Assembly: GCA_040218145.1 (NCBI GenBank)
Contig: JAVJQK010000007.1
Span: 62,001 to 126,000, forward strand
Direction of reading: 5' to 3'
DNA from: Sandaracinaceae bacterium
GTDB taxonomy: Bacteria > Myxococcota_A > Polyangia > Polyangiales > Sandaracinaceae
Length of the DNA stretch: 64,000 bases
Shown: piece after piece, positions 1-8,547 of the stretch
Layout: each line of letters starts with the position of its first letter
Numbering within the stretch: position 1 is the first letter of the stretch
The notes under the pieces: generated by a model
The model's database searches: none
Told to the model about the DNA's origin: nothing
Seen by the model: the letters and a program-made list of their open reading frames with translations, nothing else
Program-made: the position numbers and the translations under genes

Positions 1-503
1 TGGCTGAGAGCCTCTGCACGTCCTGCGGGGCGTGCTGCGACGGCAGCCTCTTCCGGTTCACGCCGATCTCCGAGGAGGAGGCGGCGTGGGCCCGGCGGCG
101 CTCCCTCGCGCTCCTTCCGTCTCGCGAGCCGAGGATGGTCCAGCCGTGCGGGGCCCTCGAGGGCGCGCGCTGCCGCGTCTACGAGGAGCGCCCCGAGACC
201 TGCCGACGCTTCCGCTGTCGCGTGCTGAAGCGCCTCGAGAGCGGCGACATCGACCGGGCGGAGGCGGAGGCGCGCGTCGCCCGCCTGCGCGAGCTCATCG
301 CGCGCGTGCGGCTCCGAACCGGACCCGGGCCGCTCTGGGAGCGCGTCCGCGAGAGCATCGCGCAGCAGACGCCGACCGCGATGGACGCGGCGTTCCTCGC
401 CTGGATGCTCGACGTGGCCGAGCTGCGCGCCTACGCGCGGACCACGTTCTTGCCCGAGGGTCACCCCGGCGCGTTGGACGAGCTGCCGCCCGGGCCGACC
501 TGA
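1..503 (+). CDS. YkgJ-family cysteine-cluster protein, 5' end outside window
   Basis: The reading frame is open from base 3 and ends at a TGA at 501-503, so the N-terminus lies upstream of the window. The visible part begins with a CxxCGACC cluster, followed by QPCGALEG, a Cys in GARCRVYEERPETCRRF and a further Cys in FRCRV. This spacing of eight or so cysteines is the signature of the YkgJ/UPF0153 family, predicted to bind a zinc ion or an Fe-S cluster. Family members have no firmly established biochemical role. The C-terminal 70 residues are helical and charged. A second, longer member of the same family lies at 1107-2126 on the opposite strand, so the two may have related jobs; that is inference. 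It converges on the lipoprotein gene at 536-955. Confidence 0.85.
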   Translation, partial: AESLCTSCGACCDGSLFRFTPISEEEAAWARRRSLALLPSREPRMVQPCGALEGARCRVYEERPETCRRFRCRVLKRLESGDIDRAEAEARVARLRELIARVRLRTGPGPLWERVRESIAQQTPTAMDAAFLAWMLDVAELRAYARTTFLPEGHPGALDELPPGPT

Positions 504-535
504 CCTCGCTCGAACACGCGCCCCGGGGGCTCCGG

Positions 536-955
536 TCAGCGGCAGATGCCGCCGCCCGTGCCGCGTGGGTCACAGAGCGCGACGCCCTCGCACGCGGTGC
601 ACGCTCGACCCGCGTGGCCGCAGGCGAGGTCATCGGTGCCGCTGCGACAGGTGTCCGTCTCATCACAGCAGCCGTCGCAGTTGAAGGGGTTGCACATCTC
701 GCAGGTGCCGCCGCCGACACCCGTCTCGCCGCACATCGCGGGCGACGAGCACTCCACGCAGCGGTTGCCGGAAGAGCCGCAGGCGAGCGTCGAGAGCCCG
801 TCGACGCACCGACCGTCGTCGGTGCAGCATCCCTCGCAGTTGAAGGCCGAACAGGCCTCCCCTGCGTCGGTCATGGGGGCTGGCTCACGTCCGCTGTCGC
901 CGCCGCAGTCGAACAGGCCGAGGGCGAAGAGGCAAAGCAGTCCAATGATCTTCAT
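536..955 (-). CDS. Small Cys-rich secreted lipoprotein with two tandem repeats
   Basis: This 139-residue protein starts with a hydrophobic signal sequence (MKIIGLLCLFALGLFDCGG) whose Cys17 is a plausible lipid attachment site, although the residues before it (LFD) are not an ideal lipobox. The mature part holds two copies of a roughly 45-residue repeat with the pattern FNCxGCC, then C, then LACGxxGxxC, then C. All spacings between cysteines are conserved, which suggests two small disulphide-bonded modules on the cell surface. An AAGGA Shine-Dalgarno sequence lies 7 bases before the ATG. Similar Cys-rich surface repeats are frequent in myxobacterial lipoproteins; no binding partner can be named. 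It is convergent with the gene ending at 503. Confidence 0.75.
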   Translation of the reverse strand: MKIIGLLCLFALGLFDCGGDSGREPAPMTDAGEACSAFNCEGCCTDDGRCVDGLSTLACGSSGNRCVECSSPAMCGETGVGGGTCEMCNPFNCDGCCDETDTCRSGTDDLACGHAGRACTACEGVALCDPRGTGGGICR

Positions 956-1106
956 GGTGAGTCCTTCTCACCGCACCGGCGCGACCCCCAGGCAAACCTC
1001 GCGCCATCGTGGAAGCACGGTAGCCGTAGGCGCGGCCCCGTACGGCGTGAACAGCGCTTCACGGTTCGTCGCGACGTCGCGTCACGCCGCAGCCTCTCGC
1101 CCGTCG

Positions 1107-2126
1107 TCACTCCGGACGGTCAGCGGGCTCGTCGCCACGTCCCAGCGACTCGAGGAACGCGCGGTAGTCGTCGGCCACGCCGACCGCCTCCACCACCGCG
1201 ATCGCCTCGGCCATGGCGCGATCCGCGCGGGCGCCGTCCTGCTCGAGCTCGCCCGCGATCTGGCGCGCGATCGCCACGCGCGACGACAGCTCGGACCGCG
1301 CGGCGCGGAAGGTGCCGAAGAACGCCCACTCGAGCGACCACACGTAGTCGGCCACCCAGTCGCGCAGCATCTCCTCCGGGTCGCCCGGCTCGGACCGCGC
1401 CTCGGCGCGATCGAAGGCGTCACCCCACGGGAGCGCCGCGTCGATGTCGTCGGTGGGCCGCTGGCGGAGGGCGAGGATCGCGGCGCCGAAGCGACGGATG
1501 GCCGCGCCGAAGCGTCCGCCGCCCTCCTCGCTCGCGAAGTCCACCGCGAGCGCGTCCCATCGCTCCGCGTCGCCCGAGAGCGGCGCCGCGTCGAGCACGT
1601 CGAGCGGATCCTCTCGCTGAAGACGCGCGATCAGCGGCGCCTCCATGATCTCCCACTCCTCGACGCTGACGGAGCGCTCGTCGTCGAGCCAGAGCGGGCC
1701 CGCGATGTGGCGGGTCGCGTGCGTCGTCGAGGCGAGCGCGGCGTCGGAGGTGAGCGGCGCGCGCTCCCCCATGCTCCGACACGGGCAGCGGTGCTCGGTC
1801 GTCACGCGCCCGCCCGTCGGGGTGGTCACGAGCATGAACGGGAACTGCTTGCAGCTCGCGGGCTTCACCTCGGGGCCGAGCCGCGCGTGCAGCTCACACA
1901 CGCCCGGGCCCGCGAACATGCAGCGCCCGTCGACGGTGGTCACGAGCACGCGGTCGTCTCCGCTCCACGCGAGGATGCGCTCGTCGATCGCGTTCAGGAC
2001 CCGCGCCTCGTCCCCGGTCACGGGCCCGAGCAGGTGCACGTCGCTGCAGCAGAGGCCGTCGCCGTGACAGGTGAAGCGGGCGCCGGGGCGAACGCGCAGG
2101 GGGTGCAGCTTCGTCTCACCGGTCAT
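1107..2126 (-). CDS. YkgJ-family cysteine-cluster protein, long form
   Basis: A 339-residue cytoplasmic protein without a signal peptide. The N-terminal 125 residues contain CHGDGLCCSDVHLLGP, GRCMFAGPGVCELH, ASCKQFPF and HRCPCRS, the full cysteine set of the YkgJ/UPF0153 zinc- or iron-chelating family. The remaining two thirds are helical and have no motif I recognise, so the protein is about twice the usual family length. The ATG at 2126 is the first in frame and is followed at once by the family domain. Upstream lies the G-rich repeat at 2261-2323 and then the divergent cox operon. The metal content and the role are unknown. Confidence 0.8.
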   Translation of the reverse strand: MTGETKLHPLRVRPGARFTCHGDGLCCSDVHLLGPVTGDEARVLNAIDERILAWSGDDRVLVTTVDGRCMFAGPGVCELHARLGPEVKPASCKQFPFMLVTTPTGGRVTTEHRCPCRSMGERAPLTSDAALASTTHATRHIAGPLWLDDERSVSVEEWEIMEAPLIARLQREDPLDVLDAAPLSGDAERWDALAVDFASEEGGGRFGAAIRRFGAAILALRQRPTDDIDAALPWGDAFDRAEARSEPGDPEEMLRDWVADYVWSLEWAFFGTFRAARSELSSRVAIARQIAGELEQDGARADRAMAEAIAVVEAVGVADDYRAFLESLGRGDEPADRPE

Positions 2127-2260
2127 GAGACCCCGTACCGCATCGAATCGCGCCTGTCACTGCAGGGCTACAGCGCGGACCGCGGCTCTGTCGCCTTCCG
2201 TGGCGCGTCGCGAACGCGGGACCCGGGCTCTTCGAATCGCATCGCGCCCCTGAGAACACG

Positions 2261-2323
2261 CGGGCAAGGGCACGGGCAGGGGCAGAGGCAAGGGGAGCAG
2301 GCTGCTTCTTCAGCCGCCTGCTC
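2261..2323 (+). repeat. G-rich tract plus hairpin, copy 1 of a dispersed intergenic element
   Basis: About 35 bases of GGGCAA/GGGCAC/GGGGCA units (2261-2295) run into a hairpin with perfect outer arms GAGCAGGC (2295-2302) and GCCTGCTC (2316-2323). The element lies between the divergent starts at 2126 and 2356, G-rich strand reading towards coxB. Related copies are at 27408-27483 and 58258-58325. Confidence 0.6.
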
Positions 2324-2355
2324 GGGACGCCGTTTCGACCCGAGCCGCCGGGCCT

Positions 2356-3354
2356 ATGGGCTTCCGGCGGACCATGCGGTGGGCTCTCATACGCGCGGGC
2401 GTCTGGGTATCGTGCGCGGCGATCTCGTCGTGCGACGGGCCGCAGTCCGCGCTCGCCCCGGCCGGCCGCGACGCGGCGCGCATCGCCGATCTCTTCTGGT
2501 GGATGTCGGGAGGCGCCTTGCTCGTGTGGGGCGCGGTCATGGTCGCCGCGATCTACGCCGCGCGCTCCAACCGCGAGCACGATCCGAGGCTCGCGTCGCG
2601 CTTCATCGTCGGGGGCGGCGTGGTGTTCCCCACCGTGGTCCTCGCCGCGCTGCTGAGCTTCGGCCTCGCGCTGATGCCGGACCTCCTCTCGCCCGGCGCG
2701 GCCTCCGCGCCGCGCGTCCGGGTGAGCGGTGAGCGCTGGTGGTGGCGCGTGACCTACGAGGTGAACGGCCGCCCGGTGGAGCTCGCCAACGAGCTGCGGC
2801 TGCCCGTGCGAGAGCGGAGCGGGCTGACCCTCGTCAGCCCCGACGTGGTGCACGCGTTCTGGGTCCCCTCGCTCGCGGGCAAGGTCGACATGATCCCGGG
2901 GCGCGAGAACCGGCTCGCGCTCGAGCCCACGCGCACGGGGCTCTTCCGGGGGGCCTGCGCCGAGTTCTGTGGCGGGGCGCACGCGATGATGGCGTTCCAC
3001 GTCGAGGCGCTCGAGCGCCCGGCCTACGACGCGTGGCTCGCCGCGCAGGCGCGCCCGGCGGCGGCGCCCGTGGGCGAGCGCGCGGAGCGCGGCGCGGCGA
3101 TCTTCGACGCGCGCGGCTGCGGCGCCTGCCACACCGTGCGGGGAACACGCGCGGAGGGGACGGTGGGACCGGACCTGACGCACGTCGGCGGCCGGCATCG
3201 CATCGCCGGCGTGCTCGCCAACGACGTCGACGGCTTCAGGCGCTTCGTGCGCGACCCGGAGGCCGTCAAACCCGAGGCCGAGATGCCCGGCTTCGCGATG
3301 CTCGCGGCCGAGGAGCTCGACGCCCTGGCTCACTATCTGGATGGCCTGGAATGA
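2356..3354 (+). CDS. coxB: Cytochrome c oxidase subunit II with fused cytochrome c domain
   Basis: Subunit II of an aa3/caa3-type haem-copper oxidase; it takes electrons from cytochrome c and passes them to subunit I. The 332-residue protein has an export signal with a possible lipobox (AISSC, Cys26) and two membrane helices near 45-68 and 82-107. A periplasmic cupredoxin domain follows, with the complete CuA set His166, Cys201, Glu203, Cys205, His209 and Met212, and the aromatic stretch GERWWWRV used for electron entry. A C-terminal class I cytochrome c domain carries CGACH at 255-259 and a likely axial Met310. First gene of an operon in which every later gene overlaps its predecessor by 4 bases. 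An internal ATG at 2374 is an alternative start. Confidence 0.95.
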   Translation: MGFRRTMRWALIRAGVWVSCAAISSCDGPQSALAPAGRDAARIADLFWWMSGGALLVWGAVMVAAIYAARSNREHDPRLASRFIVGGGVVFPTVVLAALLSFGLALMPDLLSPGAASAPRVRVSGERWWWRVTYEVNGRPVELANELRLPVRERSGLTLVSPDVVHAFWVPSLAGKVDMIPGRENRLALEPTRTGLFRGACAEFCGGAHAMMAFHVEALERPAYDAWLAAQARPAAAPVGERAERGAAIFDARGCGACHTVRGTRAEGTVGPDLTHVGGRHRIAGVLANDVDGFRRFVRDPEAVKPEAEMPGFAMLAAEELDALAHYLDGLE

Positions 3355-5888
3355 AGACGGCGAAGGACGACGTCGAGCCGCTCGAGGCGCCCTTTCCGGA
3401 GTCGGTACAGGAGGCGCAGAGGGCGCGCCTGCGCGCGGCGTGGAAGGCGCCGTCCGGCTTCCGCTACTGGTCCGCGGTGAACAACACCGAGGTCGGCGTC
3501 TGGTACACGGCGACCGCGTTCGGCTTCTTCCTCTTCGGCGGTCTGCTCGCGCTGGTCATGCGGGTGCAGCTCGCCGTGCCCGACAACACCCTGCTCGACG
3601 CCCAGACCTACGACCAGTTCTTCACCATGCACGGCTCGGTGATGATGTTCCTCTTCGCGGTGCCCGTGTTCGAGGCCTTCTCGATCATGGTGCTGCCCGA
3701 GATGCTGGGCGCGCGCGATCTGCCCTTCCCGCGGCTGAGCTCGTACGGCTTCTGGTGCTACCTCATCGGCGGCGTCTTCGTGTGCGGCTCGCTCTTCTTC
3801 GGGCACGGGCCACAGGGCGGCTGGTTCATGTACCCGCCGCTGACCACGGAGTACTCCGACGGCTACGGCGTCGACATCTGGCTGCTCGGCCTCTCCTTCA
3901 TCGAGGTCGCCTCCATCGCGGCCGCGGTCGAGCTCATCGTCGGGGTGCTCAAGTGCCGCCCGCCCGGGATGCGCATCAACCTCATCCCGCTCTACAGCTG
4001 GTACATCCTCGTGGTCGCGGCGATGATCCTCTTCGCCTTCCCGCCGCTCATCGCGGGCGACATCCTGCTCGAGGTCGAGCGCGCCTTCGACTGGCCCTTC
4101 TTCGACGCGTCACGGGGCGGAGATCCGCTGCTCTGGCAGCACCTCTTCTGGATCTTCGGCCACCCCGAGGTCTACATCGTCTTCCTGCCCTCCATCGCGC
4201 TGGTGGCGATGATCGTGCCCACCTTCGCGAAGACCCCGATGGTCGGCTACGGCTGGGTCGTCCTCGCCGCGGTGGGCACGGGCTTTCTGAGCTTCGGTCT
4301 CTGGGTGCACCACATGTTCACCACGGGGCTGCCCGGGATCTCGCTCGCGCTCTTCAGCGCCGCGAGCGAGGCGATCGCGATCCCCACCGGCGTGCAGCTC
4401 TTCTGCTTCATCGCCACCCTGCTCGTGGGCCGCGTGACCATGAAGGTTCCGATGCTCTATGTCATCGGCGGGCTCAGCACCTTCGTCATCGGCGGGCTGA
4501 CGGGCGTGATGGTCGCGCTCGTCCCCTTCGACTTCCAGGCGCACGACTCCTACTTCGTGGTGGGTCACCTCCACTCGGTGCTGATCGGCGGGACCATCTT
4601 CCCCATCGTCGGCGCGGCCTACTACTTCTTCCCGCTCATCGGCGGCAAGCACCTCTCCGAGAAGCTCGGCCGGCTCGCGTTCTGGCTGATGTTCGTCGGC
4701 TTCAACGTGACCTTCCTGCCGATGCACTTCACCGGCCTGCTCGGCATGCCGCGCCGCGTGTTCACTTACCCGGAGGAGCTGGGGCTGGGCTGGCTGAACA
4801 TGATCTCCACCGTCGGCGCGTTCATCCTCGGGCTCGGCGTGCTGGTCTTCGTGATCGACGTCCTGCGCCCGAAGAAGAAGCAGCCCTACGCGGAGCGCAA
4901 CCCGTGGAACGCGGGCACCCTCGAGTGGCTCGGCACCATGCCCGACGAGGCGTGGGGGGTGCGCTCCATCCCCGAGATCGACTCGCGCTACCCGCTCTGG
5001 GATCAGCCGAACTTCATGCGCGACGTGGACGAGGGGCGCTTCTATCTCCCCGACGCGGAGGAGGGTCTGCGGGAGACGCTCGTCACGAGCGCGATCGACG
5101 CCAAGCCCATCCAGTGTCTCCGCGTGGCCACGCCGACCTTCCTCGGCATGCTGGCCGCGATCTTCACCGGCGGCGTCTTCATCTTCTCCACCTTCCACCT
5201 GTGGTGGCCCGCGATGGCCAGCGGCGCGCTCGCGTTCGTGGTCATCGTCACGTGGCTCTGGACGGGCACCGCGGTCATCCCCGAGAAGCCCGCGAAGGCG
5301 GTCGGCCTCGGGCTGACATTGCCGCTCTACAGCTCGGGCCCGAGGTCGGTGGGCTGGTGGGGCATGATGATCATGATGCTCGGGGACATGACGGCGTTCC
5401 TCGCGCTCGTCTTCGGCTACTTCTTCTACTGGACGGCCGACACCGACTTCATCCCGCCCGACGCGCCGGAGATCGGATGGCTGTGGCCCTCGGTGGGGCT
5501 GGGCGCGACCCTGCTCGGCTGGCTCGCGACGGTGGCCGCGCGGCACCTGAACCGCACCAGCGCGGCCGGCTTCTACGGCGCGATCCTCGCCGCCATCGTC
5601 TCCAGCGGCGTCGGCGCGTGGGCGCTCCTGCACGGGCCGAGCGCCGACGGGCTCGACCCGACGTCGCACGTCTATCCCGCCATGGTGTGGCTGCTCTTCG
5701 GCTGGGCCGCGCTCCACGGGATCGTCGGCGTGGTCATGCAGGTCTACTGCCTCGCGCGCCGCGTCGCGAAGCGCATGGACGCCGAGCACGACATCGACAT
5801 CGTCAACGTCACTCTCTACTGGCACTTCGTGGCCGTCACCGCGCTGATCACGGTGGCCACGCTCGCCGGCTTCCCGAGGTTGGTGTGA
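3351..5888 (+). CDS. coxA: Cytochrome c oxidase subunit I fused to subunit III
   Basis: An 845-residue membrane protein, the catalytic proton-pumping core of the oxidase. Residues 40-510 are subunit I: haem a ligands His94 and His408, haem a3 ligand His406, CuB ligands His271, His320 and His321, and the His-Tyr pair in GHPEVY (Tyr275) with the D-channel Glu273. Residues about 590-845 form a subunit III module starting near SVGWWGMMIMMLGDMTAF. I/III fusions are known in several phyla. Asp123 at the D-channel mouth is present, but the usual Asn-Asn that follows (PRMNN in Rhodobacter) is PRLSS (Ser130-Ser131). The ATG overlaps the coxB stop codon as ATGA, so translation is probably coupled. Confidence 0.95.
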   Translation: MKTAKDDVEPLEAPFPESVQEAQRARLRAAWKAPSGFRYWSAVNNTEVGVWYTATAFGFFLFGGLLALVMRVQLAVPDNTLLDAQTYDQFFTMHGSVMMFLFAVPVFEAFSIMVLPEMLGARDLPFPRLSSYGFWCYLIGGVFVCGSLFFGHGPQGGWFMYPPLTTEYSDGYGVDIWLLGLSFIEVASIAAAVELIVGVLKCRPPGMRINLIPLYSWYILVVAAMILFAFPPLIAGDILLEVERAFDWPFFDASRGGDPLLWQHLFWIFGHPEVYIVFLPSIALVAMIVPTFAKTPMVGYGWVVLAAVGTGFLSFGLWVHHMFTTGLPGISLALFSAASEAIAIPTGVQLFCFIATLLVGRVTMKVPMLYVIGGLSTFVIGGLTGVMVALVPFDFQAHDSYFVVGHLHSVLIGGTIFPIVGAAYYFFPLIGGKHLSEKLGRLAFWLMFVGFNVTFLPMHFTGLLGMPRRVFTYPEELGLGWLNMISTVGAFILGLGVLVFVIDVLRPKKKQPYAERNPWNAGTLEWLGTMPDEAWGVRSIPEIDSRYPLWDQPNFMRDVDEGRFYLPDAEEGLRETLVTSAIDAKPIQCLRVATPTFLGMLAAIFTGGVFIFSTFHLWWPAMASGALAFVVIVTWLWTGTAVIPEKPAKAVGLGLTLPLYSSGPRSVGWWGMMIMMLGDMTAFLALVFGYFFYWTADTDFIPPDAPEIGWLWPSVGLGATLLGWLATVAARHLNRTSAAGFYGAILAAIVSSGVGAWALLHGPSADGLDPTSHVYPAMVWLLFGWAALHGIVGVVMQVYCLARRVAKRMDAEHDIDIVNVTLYWHFVAVTALITVATLAGFPRLV

Positions 5889-6283
5889 GCGAGCCGAAGG
5901 ATCCGCACGAGCACCCCGCGGAGGCGGCGGAGAGCCTGTGGTGGCTCACCGTCGGGCCCCTGGCGTGGATCGCGCACTTCCTCGCGTCGTACCTCACCGT
6001 CTCGCTCTGGTGCGCGAAGGTGACCGACCGCGACGGCGCGCTCGGAGACGCGCGCCTGCTGATCGCGGGCTACACCGTCGTCGCGCTGACCGTGATCGCG
6101 GGCGTGGCCTGGCGCGGCTATCGCCGACATCGCTTCGGTGACCAACCGCGCCCTCACGACTTCGACACCCCCGGCGACCGACACCGCTTCCTGGGGTTCT
6201 CGACCTTCCTGCTCTCCGCGGTGAGCGCGGTGGCCACCGTGTTCGTCTCGCTCGCGGTGGTCTTCATCGGGAGCTGTCGATGA
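5885..6283 (+). CDS. Small three-helix membrane protein of the cox operon
   Basis: A 132-residue protein starting at a GTG that overlaps the coxA stop (GTGA). After a short acidic N-terminus it has three hydrophobic segments at roughly 20-40, 62-82 and 103-128. No cofactor ligands stand out. Its place between the catalytic subunit and ctaG, with 4-base overlaps on both sides, argues for a role as an accessory subunit or assembly aid of the oxidase, but this is inference from position only. I do not recognise a named family. Confidence 0.8.
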   Translation: MSEPKDPHEHPAEAAESLWWLTVGPLAWIAHFLASYLTVSLWCAKVTDRDGALGDARLLIAGYTVVALTVIAGVAWRGYRRHRFGDQPRPHDFDTPGDRHRFLGFSTFLLSAVSAVATVFVSLAVVFIGSCR

Positions 6284-6888
6284 TCTGGGCCGGCCTCGCG
6301 GTGCTCGCGCTGGCGTGGCTCTGGCCGCTGCCGCAGCTCGGCTTGCCACCGTTCTCCACGCACATGACGATGCACATGGCGGTGGTGGCGGTCGCGGCGC
6401 CGCTGCTCGCGCTCGGGCTCTCGGGCACGCGGCTGGACCTCGTGACGCGGCGGCCGGGGTGGATGGCGGCGATCCCCGCGTCCTTCGCCGAGCTGATGAT
6501 CGTGTGGGTGTGGCACGCGCCCGCCCTGCACGATCTCGCGAGGGAGCTCCTCTGGGTGCGCGCCCTCGAGCAAGCGAGCTTCCTCCTCGCGGGGCTGTGG
6601 CTCTGGCAGTCGGCCCTCGGCGGGCGGGCCGAGCAGCGTCGCGCGCGCGCCACGGCCGGGGTCACCGCGCTGCTCCTGACCGCGATGCACATGACGCTGC
6701 TCGGCGCGCTCCTCGTCGTGGCGCCCCGCGTGCTGTACCCGTGCGCGCCCCTCTGCGGCGGCTTCGACCCGATCACCGACCAGCACGTCGGCGGCGCGAT
6801 CATGCTGCTCGTCGGAGGCGCGGCGTACCTGGCGGGCGGGGTGGGGCTGACCGCGGACGCGCTCGCGCATCGGAGCGAGGCCCGATGA
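6280..6888 (+). CDS. ctaG: CtaG-type cytochrome c oxidase assembly factor
   Basis: A 202-residue polytopic membrane protein of the Caa3_CtaG family, thought to help copper insertion into haem-copper oxidases. It has about six hydrophobic segments. Conserved His and Met residues lie in the membrane parts (HMTMHMAVVAVAAPLLALG, VWVWHAPALH, TAMHMTLLGAL, and the DQHVGG segment near the end), which fits a copper-handling role. The ATG overlaps the previous stop by 4 bases. This is not the Cox11-type CtaG, which has a single helix and a large soluble domain. Confidence 0.88.
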   Translation: MIWAGLAVLALAWLWPLPQLGLPPFSTHMTMHMAVVAVAAPLLALGLSGTRLDLVTRRPGWMAAIPASFAELMIVWVWHAPALHDLARELLWVRALEQASFLLAGLWLWQSALGGRAEQRRARATAGVTALLLTAMHMTLLGALLVVAPRVLYPCAPLCGGFDPITDQHVGGAIMLLVGGAAYLAGGVGLTADALAHRSEAR

Positions 6889-7955
6889 AGCGACGCTGGC
6901 TGATCCGGGCCGCGGTCGCGGCCCTCGCGCTGGCGGCGCTGGGCGCGGGCGTGATGTTCTCCGGCGTGATCCCGGTCACCGCGAGCTCGGGGCACTGGGA
7001 CATCACGAAGTGGGTGCTGCACACCGCGATGCGCCGCTCGGTCGCGACGCACTCGATGGGCATCACGCCGCCCGACGATCTCGACGACGAGGCTCTCGTG
7101 TTGCTCGGCGCGGGGCACTACGAGCACGGCTGCCGCTACTGCCACGGCGCGGTCGGCACCCGCATGCCCCGCGTGCCGGGCGCGATGACCCCCGCGCCCC
7201 CGTGGCTCCCTCCGCGGATCGAGGGGCTCGACGACGCGGAGCTATTCTACGTCGTCAAACACGGCGTGAAGTTCACGGGCATGCCCGCCTGGCCGGCCCA
7301 GGAGCGCGACGACGAGGTCTGGGCGCTCGTCGCCTTCCTCCGCCGCGTGCCCGAGATGTCGCAGGCGGAGTACCGCCGGCTCACCCAGGCCTCCTCGGAG
7401 AGCGCCGAGGCGCCGCCCGTCGTCTCGCGAATGTGCGCCCGCTGCCACGGCGCCGACGGACTGAGCCGGGGCGTCGACGGCGCCGCGCCACGCCTCGCGG
7501 GCCAGCGCGTCGACTACCTCGACGCCGCCTTGCTCGCCTACGCGGAAGGCCACCGCCCGAGCGGCATGATGGAGCCCCTCGCGGCGGAGCTCTTCGAGGA
7601 GGACCGCCGTCTGATCGCCCGGTGGTATGCGTCGCGGCCCGGCATGCCCGCCGCGCCAGCTCTGCCCGACGCGTCGATCGAGCGCGGCGCCGCCATCGCC
7701 GAGCGCGGCGTGCCCGAAGAGCGCGTCGCCGCCTGCAGCGAGTGCCACGGCCCGAGCCCCACGGACCGCGCCGACAGCTACCCGATCCTCTCCGGCCAGT
7801 GGGCCGGCTACCTCCGCGATCAGCTCCAGCTCTTCGCCCGCGGCGTCCGCGGCGGCGCCCCCCAGGCCGAGCTGATGGAGGAGGTCGACCCGCACCGTCT
7901 CAGCCCCGAGGAGATCCGCGACGTCGCCTCCTACTACGCGCGGTCCGGCGGCTGA
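6885..7955 (+). CDS. Membrane-anchored triheme cytochrome c
   Basis: A 356-residue protein with a positively charged N-terminus and one hydrophobic segment (residues 6-27), likely a membrane anchor or uncleaved signal. Three CxxCH haem sites follow: CRYCH at 83-87, CARCH at 184-188 and CSECH at 284-288, about 100 residues apart, so three class I domains in a row. Each domain has downstream Met residues that could be axial ligands. As the last gene of the cox operon (ATGA overlap with ctaG) it is probably an electron donor to the oxidase, or a link from another donor complex. After the stop there are 45 bases before the next gene and no clear terminator. Confidence 0.88.
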   Translation: MKRRWLIRAAVAALALAALGAGVMFSGVIPVTASSGHWDITKWVLHTAMRRSVATHSMGITPPDDLDDEALVLLGAGHYEHGCRYCHGAVGTRMPRVPGAMTPAPPWLPPRIEGLDDAELFYVVKHGVKFTGMPAWPAQERDDEVWALVAFLRRVPEMSQAEYRRLTQASSESAEAPPVVSRMCARCHGADGLSRGVDGAAPRLAGQRVDYLDAALLAYAEGHRPSGMMEPLAAELFEEDRRLIARWYASRPGMPAAPALPDASIERGAAIAERGVPEERVAACSECHGPSPTDRADSYPILSGQWAGYLRDQLQLFARGVRGGAPQAELMEEVDPHRLSPEEIRDVASYYARSGG

Positions 7956-8000
7956 CGTGACGGCCGTTGACTGTGCGCGGGCGCGCCTCACCCTGACCTC

Positions 8001-8426
8001 ATGAGCAGCCTGGACCTCCTCGCCGATCGACTGAGCCTGGGTGACCTGCTGGAGACCCTGCGCGCCGGCTGGGGCGAGTACGAGCTCGTCGCGCACTGGA
8101 AGCAGGGGGAGTTCCACCACGACGTCGTCCTCCGCGTCGAGGACCCCAAGAGCCTGCCCGGGCGCTATCTGGTCGTCGCGACCAACTGCAACGGCGGGGT
8201 CAAAGAGGTCCTCTCGCTCGACGAGGCACCGGACCGCGAGGCGCTCTGGCACTGGCGCTGCCCCGAAGGCGAGTTCGAGGCGCGCACGCTCGGCCCCGTG
8301 CTCTCGAGCGTGCGGACCTGCCACTGGTTCGACCCCTGCGAGCTGTTGACCGTGGACGCGCGGAGCGAGCTGCGCCCGGAGCACCGCCGCCGTCAGCGCG
8401 GAGGCGGCTGGGAGCCCGCGTTCTGA
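8001..8426 (+). CDS. Conserved-looking hypothetical protein
   Basis: A 141-residue soluble protein with no signal peptide. It has a mixed alpha/beta look: a helical N-terminus, then strands around HHDVVLRVEDP and GRYLVVATNCNGG. Four cysteines (NCNG, WRCPEG, RTCHWFD and PCELL) are scattered rather than paired in a clear metal motif. The C-terminus is basic (RPEHRRRQRGGG), which could contact nucleic acid. Codon use matches its neighbours. I do not recognise the family. It is 45 bases from the cox operon and may have its own promoter. Confidence 0.6.
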   Translation: MSSLDLLADRLSLGDLLETLRAGWGEYELVAHWKQGEFHHDVVLRVEDPKSLPGRYLVVATNCNGGVKEVLSLDEAPDREALWHWRCPEGEFEARTLGPVLSSVRTCHWFDPCELLTVDARSELRPEHRRRQRGGGWEPAF

Positions 8427-8547
8427 AACATGAACGTTTCGTCGCGGTTGAGTCCAAGTGCTCGCAACTTCAGATGAAAGCACGCGTTTCAACGCGAGTG
8501 GCTCGTCGATCGTGAGGTCGTAGGCTCTTCTCCTTTCGGGGGAAGAG
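8427..8547 (+). promoter_or_regulatory. Promoter region with a dyad, upstream of the 8548 gene
   Basis: This gap holds a 14-base dyad (CGCGTT-TC-AACGCG, 8483-8496), a possible operator, and a -10-like TAGGCT at 8521-8526. A transcript starting near 8533 would carry the GGGGGAAG Shine-Dalgarno just before the ATG at 8548. Confidence 0.4.

Noticed and set aside
8525..8547. Hairpin CTCTTCTCC-TTTC-GGGGGAAGAG that seems to hide the ribosome site of the 8548 gene
   Set aside because: The -10-like box TAGGCT (8521-8526) overlaps its left arm, so a transcript from there would start near 8533 and lack most of that arm.
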